Shown here one piece after another: positions 18,201 through 25,232 of a stretch of 64,000 nucleotides of DNA. Source of the stretch: Novosphingobium sp. PhB57 (GTDB taxonomy: Bacteria > Pseudomonadota > Alphaproteobacteria > Sphingomonadales > Sphingomonadaceae). The translations under genes were made by a program, and so were the position numbers. A model generated the notes under the pieces. It was not told where the DNA came from, did not search any database, and was given only the letters and a program-made list of their open reading frames with translations. Each line of letters begins with the position of its first letter. Position 1 is the stretch's first letter. The DNA is taken from the NCBI RefSeq assembly GCF_004342985.1, contig NZ_SMBO01000003.1:186001-250000 (forward strand). The letters are read 5' to 3'.

Positions 18201-18684
18201 CCTGGGCGTGCTGCCGGACGTCGGACGGCGGGCCTGGAACGCCGCGCGCTGGGAGGTCGGCTCCCGCCTGCGGCAGGCCGAGGATCGCCGCACGGTGCGG
18301 ACGATGCGTGCGCACACGGCGGGAGCGAGCGAGCCGGGCGGACCGGCATCGATCCCTTTCCTCAAGCTCTATGAGGTCGCTCACAAGGAGCATCGTCCTG
18401 CCGGGATCTTCGAGGGCGGCACCGTGGCCCTGTTCAAGGCCGGCGACGATACCGGCCTGGTCGACGACACGCCCTACAGCCTGACATACCGCGACTATGC
18501 GCTCGGTTGGGGCAAGCGCGTCCGCGATGAAATCGTGATCGTCGACATTCCGGGCGGACACAGCAGCAACCTCCAGGAACCTTACGTCGAGCGCCTTGCT
18601 CCCTTGTTCCAGGACGCGCTCGATGCCGCGCTGGCCTCTTTCGAACCACTGGCCCAGGACCTCATCGGGGTTGCGGCCGAATGA
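12244..18684 (+). CDS. Type I polyketide synthase module with terminal thioesterase (KS-AT-KR-DH-carrier-TE)
   Basis: One 2146-residue module. The ketosynthase (about 20-450) has Cys191 in TACSTS plus the EAHGTGT and KANIGHT histidines. The acyltransferase (about 540-830) has Ser640 in GHSCGE; the specificity position reads VAAHS around His739, neither the classic malonyl (HAFH) nor the methylmalonyl (YASH) motif. The ketoreductase (about 1150-1360) has GGLGGIG and Tyr1325 in DYAAANAF. The dehydratase-like domain (about 1395-1680) has His1421 and Asp1593, but the spacing after the histidine is longer than usual. The carrier has Ser1789 in GGHSL, a peptidyl-carrier-like motif. The thioesterase (about 1820-2130) uses Cys1929 (GLCAGG) where Ser is usual, with His2106. 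It should extend the NRPS-bound unit once, reduce it and release it. ATGA overlap with the next glycosyltransferase. Confidence 0.92.
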   Translation: MDQAFGSFEDRDGAPDASSIAIVGMACRFAGARSPDAFWDMLRQGREGIETFSEDELIAAGVSPALLRNPHYVRRGAPLEDMECFDAALFGLSQRDAAIMDPQHRHFLECSWEALEDAGHTPQGFGGVIGVFAGSGHNAYMPYNLLGNRRLVRDTGLFLLRHTGNDKDFLTTRASYLLDLKGPSINVQTACSTSLVAIHMAAQSLLAGECDMALAGGVSIELPHRQGYLYEPGEILSPDGKCRPFDAGSQGTVFGSGVAILALRRLADAIESGDHIHAVLRGSAINNDGSGKVGYLAPGVEGQAAVIAEALAVSGVDPSEVDYVEAHGTGTPIGDPIEVAALTQVFRQSAPRTRPCGLGSVKANIGHTDTAAGAAGVIKVALAMRHEELPAVPHFEAPNPDCAFATSPLRIQDSREAWPRRDNSPRRAGVSSLGVGGTNAHVVMEEAPLRREGTPGRRHQLLISSGQSETALAANLAALAGHVTARPDISLADAAFTLSTGRRELPMRGFAVAAGEAPEAMAAALTAAAEAKGQGAAIPGRSVAFLFCGGGPQHVDMARGLYESEPLFRAQVDRGLDLLDRIGPNALRRWLFPSEADRANAAAELERPSLALPALFIVQTALARLWISLGVEPAAMIGHSCGEYAAAHISGVIDLESGLRIVQARGMLFEQTGAGAMLGVAMAEEELAPLLPPNLSIATINGPRLCVVSGAAPAIARFHETLAAREIEAQPIPITVAAHSPMLDPILPEFRTMLAAITFHAPRIPFASNLTGDWVQAAEATDPGYWVRHLREPVRFTDGLQCLLGDPQRVLLEVGPGRSITSLARQHPGRGALQPVVNSMRHPDQDIPDDARFLQALGELWSLGVAVDWTAFWSGERRLRLPLPRYRFDRQRHWIEPSAAMGSAGAHDLAEADPDTRMELADWIYEPVWAREDAPDREPAKQPAMVLCDDRGLSDRLVARLRGAGVDVVTVHAGRRRAERDVEDFVVRPSHREDWNWLFAALAERSLLPGRIYHAWLVTGETGDPHDALLDHGLFALAAMAPELAAACDGAEVEVLLITDHAQRIAGDRDVAPIKATALGARRSLATEYPGLLFRAVDIEPATQHALALERTVDALIREPVSADGRDVAFRAGERWVLGHRAASSGAPTGGAGCWLAQGGTYLITGGLGGIGLTIAHHLARTCTPNIALLSRTALPERARWSALLEAGDLPLAVEDKLRQIATLEAAGAQVELVVADVADLRALRRAVRRVEARFGRISGVFHTAGALDDELVETRSRSAMEAVLRPKIAGTLALEQAMAGRPPEFLMLFSSISAFAGLPGQTDYAAANAFLDAYAQSRRHDPVTRVVSAGWSQWAEVGMAAAQGGRQGPGQGVGTALADDLGKGRPFAHPFLTRAHSLSHGEFVLAGMLSPEQQWVLDEHRMIREQQPAGALLPGTAYLELSRAAVAMVEPGPLELSDFTFLEPFSVADGEARDLRVHVRKEDGTTGEEAWRVAVLGRPAGDRGAWTEHARGTVSSHAAAPLRATLDLDAIAARCRPGRGGSEDQPRLRFGPRWQNLSKTLIGHGEALLHIDLPAAFEGELEQILLHPAMLDFATAGAQSLIPGRDPERDFLAPFTYRRLVLHAPLPARIVSHVRHRPNANDGGQTAVFDVTITDPDGRVLAEASDFTMIRTAMNLSAAASSSGSVDAAGVSEPGPRMGIRPEEGAEIVSRLLSGAGRPHLVISPYDLHAVLAALRQPPKPAATGVACDPADAPRTETERVIADLWCDLLGVPAIGRNDNFFDMGGHSLLAVQFTNRLRKRTGKTLPLAAMLGQPTVANLAAIVDPGSLADRPAEAANADQAPVGLVTIRKGGARTPLFFVHDGLGETLLYRGLALRLDRSRDVVGMEPLRRSDGSYAHTRIDEMAAYYVARLRTVQPAGPYLLAGLCAGGVIAFEMARQLQDGGEQVAFVGIIDAADVEARKFRFLTTRLRLARLRGLVTRTGALGVLPDVGRRAWNAARWEVGSRLRQAEDRRTVRTMRAHTAGASEPGGPASIPFLKLYEVAHKEHRPAGIFEGGTVALFKAGDDTGLVDDTPYSLTYRDYALGWGKRVRDEIVIVDIPGGHSSNLQEPYVERLAPLFQDALDAALASFEPLAQDLIGVAAE

Positions 18685-19658
18685 GCGATTACCTGCCGTT
18701 CCACGCCATCGACGTGGTCATCGTGAACTACCGGACGGCGCAACTGGTCGTCTCGTGCCTGGAAAGCCTGGCGGCCGAAGCGGGAGAAGGGCTGCAGCTG
18801 AGGGCCTTCGTGATCGACAACGATTCCCGCGACGGATCGGCCGATGCGATAGAGGCCGCCCTCCTGCAGCAGGACTGGAACTGGGCGCGCGTCGTCCGCT
18901 CTCCGGTGAATGGCGGCTTCGGGGCGGGCAACAACCAGGGCATCGACCTTGCCCTGGCGCAGGAAAGACCGGCGGATCTGGTCTGGCTGCTCAATCCCGA
19001 CACCCGCGTCATGCCCGGCGCGGCGCGCGCGCTGGCGCGTTTCATGGCGAGCACGCCGGCGGCCGGGCTGGTCGGAACGGCGCTGCTCGAAGCCGATGGA
19101 AGTCCCTGGCCTTTTGCCTTCCGGTTTCCCTCGATCCTGGGCGAGATCGAGCGGGGACTGCGATGGAAAGCCAGTTCCCGTCTGCTGGCGCGCCACGCCC
19201 TGCTGCGAAGGATAGGGGACCGGCCGGAACGCGCGGATTGGGTCAGCGGCGCCAGCCTCGCCATCCGGCCCGCCCTGCTGTGGGAGGGCCTGCGCTTCGA
19301 CGAGGGTTATTTTCTCTACTACGAGGAAACGGACTTGTGCCGCACCGTCCGCGGGCAAGGGTGGGAGTGCTGGTATCTGCCGCAGGCCCGCGTGCTTCAC
19401 ATCTCCGGCCAGAGCACCGGGATTACCGACCCGCAGGCAAAGCCGCGGCGGATGCCGGCATATTGGTTCGAATCCCGTCACCGCTATTTTCGCAAGAACC
19501 ACGGCCGGATCTATGCGCTCCTCGCCGATCTCGCCTGGATGGCATCCCATTCGGTGTTTCTGGCCAAACAGGCCTTGCGCCGGGAGCAGAGCCTGGACCC
19601 GCCGCGGCTCCTGGCCGATTTCGCGCGGCACAGTGCCTTCTTCCCGCGCCGCAGATGA
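18681..19658 (+). CDS. Family 2 glycosyltransferase (rhamnosyltransferase-like)
   Basis: A 325-residue soluble GT2 beginning with VVIVNYRTAQLVVSCLESL, then VIDNDSRDGSAD and the NPDTRV motif with Asp107, typical of the WbbL/rhamnosyltransferase-like branch. The downstream SGASLAIRPALL and FDEGYFLYYEETDLC segments hold the catalytic-base region (GG/GA-S-x and EE-D-C). Its ATG overlaps the PKS stop (ATGA) and its own stop overlaps the PPTase start, so it is embedded in the same transcript. This tight position suggests the PKS product, or a carrier of it, is linked to a sugar; that is inference. Confidence 0.88.
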   Translation: MSDYLPFHAIDVVIVNYRTAQLVVSCLESLAAEAGEGLQLRAFVIDNDSRDGSADAIEAALLQQDWNWARVVRSPVNGGFGAGNNQGIDLALAQERPADLVWLLNPDTRVMPGAARALARFMASTPAAGLVGTALLEADGSPWPFAFRFPSILGEIERGLRWKASSRLLARHALLRRIGDRPERADWVSGASLAIRPALLWEGLRFDEGYFLYYEETDLCRTVRGQGWECWYLPQARVLHISGQSTGITDPQAKPRRMPAYWFESRHRYFRKNHGRIYALLADLAWMASHSVFLAKQALRREQSLDPPRLLADFARHSAFFPRRR

Positions 19659-20419
19659 ACGGAACTGGCTGGGAAAGAGATGCGCGTTCGCTGGGGCTTG
19701 CGGCCGTGAGGCTTTCAGGGCCATTCGGCCTCTGGCGGATCACGGTTCCGGCCCGCGTCGATCCTCGGCTCGCAGCCTGCCTCTCCGACGAGGAACAGGC
19801 CCGTGCAGCACGGTTCCGCTTTCCCGAACTCGCCAACCGCTACCGTATCGCGCATGGAGCCTTGCGCTTGCTGGGGGAATATTGGACCGGCATCCCGGCC
19901 GGGCGCCAGTCTTACGAAGCCAATGCTCATGGCAAGCCGATGCTGACGAATGCCCCGGAGGCAAAGTGCAGTCTCAGCTACAGCGGCGAAAGTATCGTTG
20001 TGGGCTGGTCGTGGAACCATGACATCGGCGTCGATGCCGAGCGTCTGCGGCCGATTGCCGAAGCGGCCGAACTGGCCGATCTCCATTGCACCGCGCGCGA
20101 GCGGCAGCGGCTCTCCGATAAGGACGCGTCCAGCTACAGCCGCGCGTTCCTGACGGTGTGGGTACGCAAGGAAGCCTGCGTGAAGGCGCTGGGACGCGGT
20201 CTTGCCATAGCACCTTCGTCATTCGATTGCGACGTTGACCCGGGGTCAGCTCTCGTTGAAATCGACGGCTCTCCTGTGGAAAGTCACGTCTACGACCTGA
20301 AGGACGACCTGCTGGTCGCCTGGGCCCGATGCATCCGGATGAGCCGGTCTGATCGGAACCATCGGCTTGTTCCTGCAGGCTCCGTTACTGGTGGAGCTGC
20401 AGGAGCCCTTCGCGGATGA
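19655..20419 (+). CDS. 4'-phosphopantetheinyl transferase, Sfp type
   Basis: Transfers phosphopantetheine from CoA to the carrier-domain serines of the upstream NRPS (Ser1494) and PKS (Ser1789). The 254-residue protein has the two family motifs: DIGVDAE with Asp123, Asp127 and Glu129, and WVRKEACVKALGRGL with Trp169, Lys172 and Glu173, in an Sfp-like layout. The start is the ATG overlapping the preceding stop; the frame is open further upstream, but that part lies antisense-free inside the glycosyltransferase gene and lacks domain similarity. The last 35 bp overlap the opposite-strand LuxR-type gene. A dedicated PPTase supports the assembly line being functional. Confidence 0.9.
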   Translation: MNGTGWERDARSLGLAAVRLSGPFGLWRITVPARVDPRLAACLSDEEQARAARFRFPELANRYRIAHGALRLLGEYWTGIPAGRQSYEANAHGKPMLTNAPEAKCSLSYSGESIVVGWSWNHDIGVDAERLRPIAEAAELADLHCTARERQRLSDKDASSYSRAFLTVWVRKEACVKALGRGLAIAPSSFDCDVDPGSALVEIDGSPVESHVYDLKDDLLVAWARCIRMSRSDRNHRLVPAGSVTGGAAGALRG

Positions 20420-20612
20420 CATGAGCGATCATATGCGCACGATTACGTGTTCTGGTCTTGAGGCGCACGTTTTCGACATGCCGTTCGACCGTGCAGGGCG
20501 CAATGTTAAGCTCGATCGCCGTTTCCTTTGCAGACCGTCCCATGGCCACAAAGCGTAAGACATCCAATTCACGAGCGGTAAGTTGCACAGCTTCATTGTC
20601 AAATCTGTACAT
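20385..20612 (-). CDS. Stand-alone LuxR-type HTH protein (75 aa)
   Basis: Almost the whole protein is a GerE/LuxR helix-turn-helix: LTARELDVLRFVAMGRSAKETAIELNIAP, then the recognition helix TVERHVENVRLKTRTRNRAHMI. There is no receiver or ligand domain. ATG with an AGGGGGAA ribosome site 6 bp away. The 3' end runs 35 bp into the convergent PPTase gene. Proteins of this size can act as small transcription factors of the GerE type. Being at the end of the NRPS-PKS block it is a candidate local regulator, though its targets are not shown by the sequence. It could also be a remnant of a larger regulator, but the reading frame and ribosome site look intact. Confidence 0.75.
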   Translation of the reverse strand: MYRFDNEAVQLTARELDVLRFVAMGRSAKETAIELNIAPCTVERHVENVRLKTRTRNRAHMIAHVIREGLLQLHQ

Positions 20613-20879
20613 GAATTTCCCCCTACATTTCGATGATGATTATCGAACCCCCCTACCTTCCATTGAGACTTTTACCGAGCCTCAATGGCAAATGTTGCAT
20701 TGGCGAAGATTCGAGTCACGCTATATTTTGGCGACGGGGGGCGGCCGTTTGGATTTAAACCGGGTTCAGGGACGATCGCATGAGCGTGGGGACTATCCCG
20801 ATTCGACCGGATACTCATTCGTATAATCCGGGAGAGTTATGTTCACGATTGCACATAAGCAAGCAATCGCGTGCCGGGA
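20613..20879. promoter_or_regulatory. AT-richer intergenic region with an inverted repeat, upstream of the small LuxR-type gene
   Basis: This 267-bp stretch is clearly richer in A/T than its surroundings. It holds an 8-bp inverted repeat, CCATTGAG at 20660-20667 and CTCAATGG at 20681-20688 with a 13-bp gap, suitable as an operator for a dimeric HTH protein, and a TATAAT at 20822-20827 on the plus strand. It must carry the promoter of the small LuxR-type gene. No gene is supported inside it. Confidence 0.5.
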
Positions 20880-21638
20880 TCACGACTGCAGGATGTCGCG
20901 CCGCGTGCTTTCGCCGTTGAGATGGTGGGGAAGGCCGGGCAGGGCGCTGGCGATCTGGCGGCCGCATATCATCCGGGCACGCCCCTGGTTGGCCAGTTCG
21001 CGCGCCAGCACGGCAGCCTGCGTCCGGTTGCTCACGGAAAGCTTTTTAAGCAAGGACTTGACCGTCGCCTTTACGGCCGATTCGCTGATGCCGATATCGC
21101 GCGAGATCGTCTTGTTGGGCAGCCCGCGCTCCAGGGCACCCAGCACGTCCCATTCCCGGTCGCTGAGATCGTACCCTTGCGCGGTGCGTTGCTGCGCGGG
21201 AAATTCCGTGATGAGCAGCAGGTTGTCGAGCAGGGCGATAATCTCAGGCGGGGCCACCTTCTGGCCGACGGCCACCATCTGCATCATCGCCACGAGCGAT
21301 TGATAGGGTACCTGATCGAGGAAATAAGCGTAAGCTCCGGCGGCGTAGATTGTGGCCATTTCGTTGAAATCGAAAGAAGAGACGAGCGCGACCACGCGCG
21401 CGTTCGGGAAATGGTGGAGGACATCGGCGATGACGGCAGCACCCTCGTCACCCAGCAGGGAGCCGCCAACCACGATCACATGCGCGGCTTCCGTCTCGCT
21501 GCGCGGCGACAAGCGCTCCAGAGCGTCGACCGACTCCGCCAGATCGAACCCGGAGTCCGAAAGAATGCGCCGAACCCCTTCCCGTATCAGCGAATTCCTG
21601 ATGGCCACCGAGACCACCACCGATGTACCCGTCGTCAT
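20880..21638 (-). CDS. LuxR/NarL-family response regulator
   Basis: Two-domain regulator of about 252 residues: a receiver-like domain (VVVSVAIRNSLIREGVRRIL onward) and a C-terminal LuxR HTH (LSDREWDVLGALERGLPNKTISRDIGISESAVKATVKSLLKKL). The start is taken at the first ATG, immediately before the receiver; a longer frame begins with TTG. The phospho-acceptor region reads AHVIVVGGSLLGDEG, where an Asp is expected at the end of the third strand, so the acceptor may be missing and the receiver non-canonical. No histidine kinase gene is adjacent. It sits between the NRPS-PKS block and an acyltransferase. Confidence 0.82.
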   Translation of the reverse strand: MTTGTSVVVSVAIRNSLIREGVRRILSDSGFDLAESVDALERLSPRSETEAAHVIVVGGSLLGDEGAAVIADVLHHFPNARVVALVSSFDFNEMATIYAAGAYAYFLDQVPYQSLVAMMQMVAVGQKVAPPEIIALLDNLLLITEFPAQQRTAQGYDLSDREWDVLGALERGLPNKTISRDIGISESAVKATVKSLLKKLSVSNRTQAAVLARELANQGRARMICGRQIASALPGLPHHLNGESTRRDILQS

Positions 21639-21840
21639 GATCGTTCGCAGGCCTCTCGTCTTGGTCGCATCCTGGGAAGATGCCTGAGGTCCGAGAAGAT
21701 CCGTTCCGCCCAACAGAACCCGGAAAATACGAGTGCTAAGCCTCGTTCGCTAATTCTTAGATGAACCTACTGCGAACAGGCCGATTTTGACAGTTCCTCC
21801 TTTTGGGGAGGGTAATTCTCACCATGCGCTGACGCCCGGC

Positions 21841-22977
21841 TCATCTCGCCAGAGCCGGCGTTGCCGGACGCGCTTCGAGGCGCCGGATCATGCGGCGCAG
21901 CGGGCTTTCGAACCCCCGGTGCAACACCCAGGCGAGCGCGATCACCATGGCGCAGGCGGTGAGCGAGGCGATCCAGTCGCTGGCATCGGCGCTCAGGCCC
22001 CGGTGCAGCGCGGCAGTCCGCAGGCGCTCCACAAGGCCGATGGCCTGGAAATGCAGCAGGTAGATGCCGAAGGACACTTTACCCAGCAGCATGAACGGCG
22101 GCGAGGCGAAGAGCCGTTTCATCACGCCGCGGTCCTGCGCCAGGGTCGCAATCAACGCGATCAATGCCAGATAGGCGGGAAAGTCCGAGAGCGCCTGCGC
22201 CATCGTCGCCAGTACCATCAGCAGGACCGCGCACTGGATGAGATTGCCCGACAGCACCTGATTGAGAACGCCGTTGCGGTAGAGCCGGTGGAGCAATTGC
22301 CCGATGGTGAAACCGGCCAGGCACCGCACAAGGGTGTAAGGCGAGAAGAACAAGTCGAGTTCGCCTTTCGCGACAGGTGCGCCGATATAGTGCCGGCTTG
22401 CGGCGAATGTCATCGCCAGCACGGCCAGCAAGGCGGCGGCGCCCGTGATGAGCGCGGTCCGGCGGCTCGACCGCAAGCAGGCCATCGCGATCACCGGGAA
22501 CAGAAGGTAGGCCACCATCTCGGTGCTCACCGACCATGCGGGCGGGTCCATGCTGGGCCAGTTGCCGAGCGCTTGCAGCATCACGAGATTGGCCGCGAGC
22601 GCGGACAGCGGCGCGCCCGGACTGCCGCTGCGACCCAGCGCCAGCACCAGGCATGCCAGCGTGGCCAGGAGATAGAGCGGATAGACCCGCGCCAGGCGGT
22701 GGAGGAGAAAGCTGCGCTGACGGAATGTCCCGGCTTCCAGCGCCTGGCCATAGACATGGGCCATGACGAAGCCGCTCAGGATGAAGAACAGGTCCACCGC
22801 CAGATAGCCATGCAGCAGCATGGTCGAAAGCGGTCCGGTGGCGATCATCTTGAGGTGGAAATGATAGAGCATCACGAACAGCGCGGCGGCGCCGCGTATG
22901 CCCGTCATCGGCCTGATTTCCGCTGCTGGCGTCATCATTGCATCCGCTACCCGGTTATTCGCATTGCCTTTCGGCAT
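21841..22977 (-). CDS. Acyltransferase 3 family membrane protein (OafA/YrhL-like)
   Basis: A 378-residue inner-membrane protein with about ten hydrophobic helices. The N-terminus has the acyltransferase-3 signature, TGIRGAAALFVMLYHFH with the conserved Arg and His, followed by VDLFFILSGFVMAHVY. Such proteins O-acylate exported glycans, lipids or antibiotics. The start is the ATG at 22977; a second Met 13 residues in is also possible. Its position next to the glycan-NRPS-PKS block fits a glycan-decorating role, but it is a separate unit and its acceptor is unknown. Confidence 0.9.
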   Translation of the reverse strand: MPKGNANNRVADAMMTPAAEIRPMTGIRGAAALFVMLYHFHLKMIATGPLSTMLLHGYLAVDLFFILSGFVMAHVYGQALEAGTFRQRSFLLHRLARVYPLYLLATLACLVLALGRSGSPGAPLSALAANLVMLQALGNWPSMDPPAWSVSTEMVAYLLFPVIAMACLRSSRRTALITGAAALLAVLAMTFAASRHYIGAPVAKGELDLFFSPYTLVRCLAGFTIGQLLHRLYRNGVLNQVLSGNLIQCAVLLMVLATMAQALSDFPAYLALIALIATLAQDRGVMKRLFASPPFMLLGKVSFGIYLLHFQAIGLVERLRTAALHRGLSADASDWIASLTACAMVIALAWVLHRGFESPLRRMIRRLEARPATPALAR

Positions 22978-23030
22978 TGTCCTATCGGATAGCCGCGCGG
23001 GTAATCCGGGCTATCGCCCCCTGAGTTCTT

Positions 23031-23050
23031 GCCACGTTCGTGCCACGTTC
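23031..23050. repeat. Short direct repeat, two GCCACGTTC units 11 bp apart
   Basis: GCCACGTTC occurs at 23031-23039 and 23042-23050, and GCCAC starts a third time 11 bp on. The one-helical-turn spacing, 60-80 bp before the start of the exported protein gene, could be a regulator site. Chance is possible. Confidence 0.3.
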
Positions 23051-23111
23051 TCGCCACTGCGCGCGGGAGTTTGTGGTTGTCGGGCCAAGTCGCTGCGGTA
23101 AACATCGGCGG

Positions 23112-24272
23112 ATGCGGACAGGTTTCCTTATTGCTGCCGGACTGGCCCTGACGACACCGATGGTGCCTGCCGGGGCGCAGGATCGGAATGTCCCGGAAGC
23201 CGAAGCGCCGACTTCCAGGGCTGACGAAAGCGGCAGGATCGGGGCAGGCGTCGATACGGACTTCGCCGGGCACTACTATTTGTCGGGCGTCATGGAGACA
23301 GGGTCCGAAATGCTCCTGCGCCGCGACGGCACGTTCGAATGGTACATCTCGGTTGGCGCGCTGGACCAGTTCGCGCACGGGACCTGGCGGCGGGATGGCG
23401 CCGAAATCGTCCTGTCAGCCGACCGGCCGGTGCGGGATCGGCCGCTGTTCGCCTATCTGGACACCCAGCCCTGGTCGGCGCTGGCCGAGCAGGAGCGACT
23501 GGCGCGCGATCGCGCTACGGCAGAAGATGCGGTGGAGGCGCGCTGTCCTTTCCTGGTCGATTCCGTCGCCACCACCGAGCCAGTCGTCGAAACGGTCGAA
23601 GCGCCGGGCAGTCAGGTGCAGGTGCCGCAGTCAGAGCGCGATGCCGCAGCGGATGCCGCGTTGACCGCGGCAGAGGAGGCCCGGGCGCGCATGGAGGAAG
23701 CGGCAAGCCGTATCCTGTCGGCCGGCACGCCTGTCGCCGACGATGCGGCGCAGGAGGCGCGGCAGGTAACGCTGGCCTGGCAGGAGGCGCGCGACAGGGC
23801 CGAACGCACAGCGAGCGCCGCCGGAAGGTCCCGCCCGGATCTGCCCGACCCGGTGCTGCCCGATATGTGCCGAATGCCCGAGCCGGTTGCCGTCGATGAG
23901 CAGTCGCCCGACCAATGGCAGGGCGGCCTGGCCGTCCTGGTGATCGACCCCAAGTCCGGCAACGATGCGCGCGGTGTGCGGGTGGCGCTCCGGTTCGCGG
24001 ACGGCCGGGAGAGCGAAGTGACCACCGCCGGGGAAGGCCTGACCCTGGTGCCTGAGGGACCGTCCGCAGACCTCGTCTCCGCCACCCTGAGCGCACCTTA
24101 TGTTCCGGGCCGAGACATCGACGTGCCTGTTCCGCCGGTCCGCTCGGGCGTGGTGCGGTTTTCCATCGATATCGAACAGATCATGGACCCACCCTTCGAA
24201 CGGATGACGCTTCGTATCGACGGGGACGCGCTGCTGCCGGACGAACTGGGACGCGGACGCTACACCCGCTGA
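23112..24272 (+). CDS. Exported protein of unknown function
   Basis: I do not recognise a family with confidence. The 386-residue protein starts with a clear Sec signal peptide (MRTGFLIAAGLALTT...AGAQ, cleavage near residue 24). The next segment (about 45-110) reads like a small beta domain with a G-T-F-E-W-Y pattern (RRDGTFEWYISVGALDQFAHGTW), resembling copper-resistance/NlpE-like or lipocalin-like 'response' domains. A long acidic, Ala/Glu-rich helical region follows (about 170-245, likely coiled coil), and a final beta-rich part. The upstream in-frame extension lacks a signal-like start, so ATG at 23112 is preferred. It lies 82 bp before an outer-membrane-type gene and may be co-transcribed with it. 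Confidence 0.7.
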   Translation: MRTGFLIAAGLALTTPMVPAGAQDRNVPEAEAPTSRADESGRIGAGVDTDFAGHYYLSGVMETGSEMLLRRDGTFEWYISVGALDQFAHGTWRRDGAEIVLSADRPVRDRPLFAYLDTQPWSALAEQERLARDRATAEDAVEARCPFLVDSVATTEPVVETVEAPGSQVQVPQSERDAAADAALTAAEEARARMEEAASRILSAGTPVADDAAQEARQVTLAWQEARDRAERTASAAGRSRPDLPDPVLPDMCRMPEPVAVDEQSPDQWQGGLAVLVIDPKSGNDARGVRVALRFADGRESEVTTAGEGLTLVPEGPSADLVSATLSAPYVPGRDIDVPVPPVRSGVVRFSIDIEQIMDPPFERMTLRIDGDALLPDELGRGRYTR

Positions 24273-24354
24273 TCAATCGTCACCCGGCCGGAAGCGCGCG
24301 GGAACAAGCGCCCGCAGCGGACGATTTGCACGGCAGTCGTCTATAAGGGCTGTT

Positions 24355-25152
24355 ATGAAATTTCGCGCTCTCCTGTTCGTTGCCCTGATGGCCGCCCCGA
24401 CGATGGCCGCCGCGCAGGGCCGTGACTATTGCCCCGATCGCCCCGGCATCGGCACTCCGGCTTGCACCATGGACGCCGGCCGCTTCTCGCTGGAAACCGG
24501 CCTTGGCGACTGGACGCTCAACCGTGATTCCACGCAGCGCGAGGATGTGTTCGTGGTCGGCGATTTCCTGCTGCGCATGGGCATTGCCGATCATGCGGAA
24601 GTCCAGGTCGGCTGGACCAGCCTGGGCTTTTCGCGCAGCCGCGACCGGACGACGGGCGAGGTCGAGCATCGCAGCGGCACCGGCGACCTGACGCTCGCCC
24701 TGCGGCGCAATCTTGCCAATCCTGACGGGTCGGGCTTCTCGGCCGCCGTCATGCCTTTCGTGTCGCTGCCCACGGGGCGCGAGCCGATCGGCGCGGGTGA
24801 CTGGGGCGCTGGATTGCGCATCCCGCTCTCCTACGAAGTGACGTCCGCGATTTCGCTGGAGATGGTTCCCGAATTCGACGCCGACGTGAACGAGGACGGG
24901 CATGGCCGCCACTTCGCATTCGGAGACGTCGTCGGTGTGGCGGCCAAGCTGAGCGATGCCCTGACTGCCACGGCCGAGTATCAGTACCGCACCGTACGGG
25001 AGCCGGGCGAGCATCACTCCGAGCATCTCTCGGGCCTGTCGCTGGGATGGCAGACTTCCGATCGCTTCCAGATCGACCTCGGCGCCAACGCGGGCCTGGA
25101 CCGCGATGCCGACGATCTCGAGATCTACATGGGTATCTCCCGCAGGTTCTGA
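24355..25152 (+). CDS. Outer-membrane beta-barrel, phenol MetA-like transporter family
   Basis: A 265-residue exported protein with a signal peptide (MKFRALLFVALMAAPTMAAAQ) and alternating hydrophobic/polar strands rich in aromatic residues, ending in a C-terminal Phe (ISRRF) as outer-membrane barrels do. The opening YCPDRPG motif and segments such as SAAVMPFVSLPTG and EMVPEFDADVN resemble the MetA-pathway-of-phenol-degradation family of putative outer-membrane proteins (PF13557), whose physiological role is poorly known. It is followed by the structured leader of the nitrate reductase gene. Confidence 0.78.
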   Translation: MKFRALLFVALMAAPTMAAAQGRDYCPDRPGIGTPACTMDAGRFSLETGLGDWTLNRDSTQREDVFVVGDFLLRMGIADHAEVQVGWTSLGFSRSRDRTTGEVEHRSGTGDLTLALRRNLANPDGSGFSAAVMPFVSLPTGREPIGAGDWGAGLRIPLSYEVTSAISLEMVPEFDADVNEDGHGRHFAFGDVVGVAAKLSDALTATAEYQYRTVREPGEHHSEHLSGLSLGWQTSDRFQIDLGANAGLDRDADDLEIYMGISRRF

Positions 25153-25232
25153 CGAGCGGCAGCGCTCCATGCTGCACTGCGAAACAGGGGCTTGCAGCCG
25201 CCGGGTCCTTACGGCAAGATAACGGTCAAATC

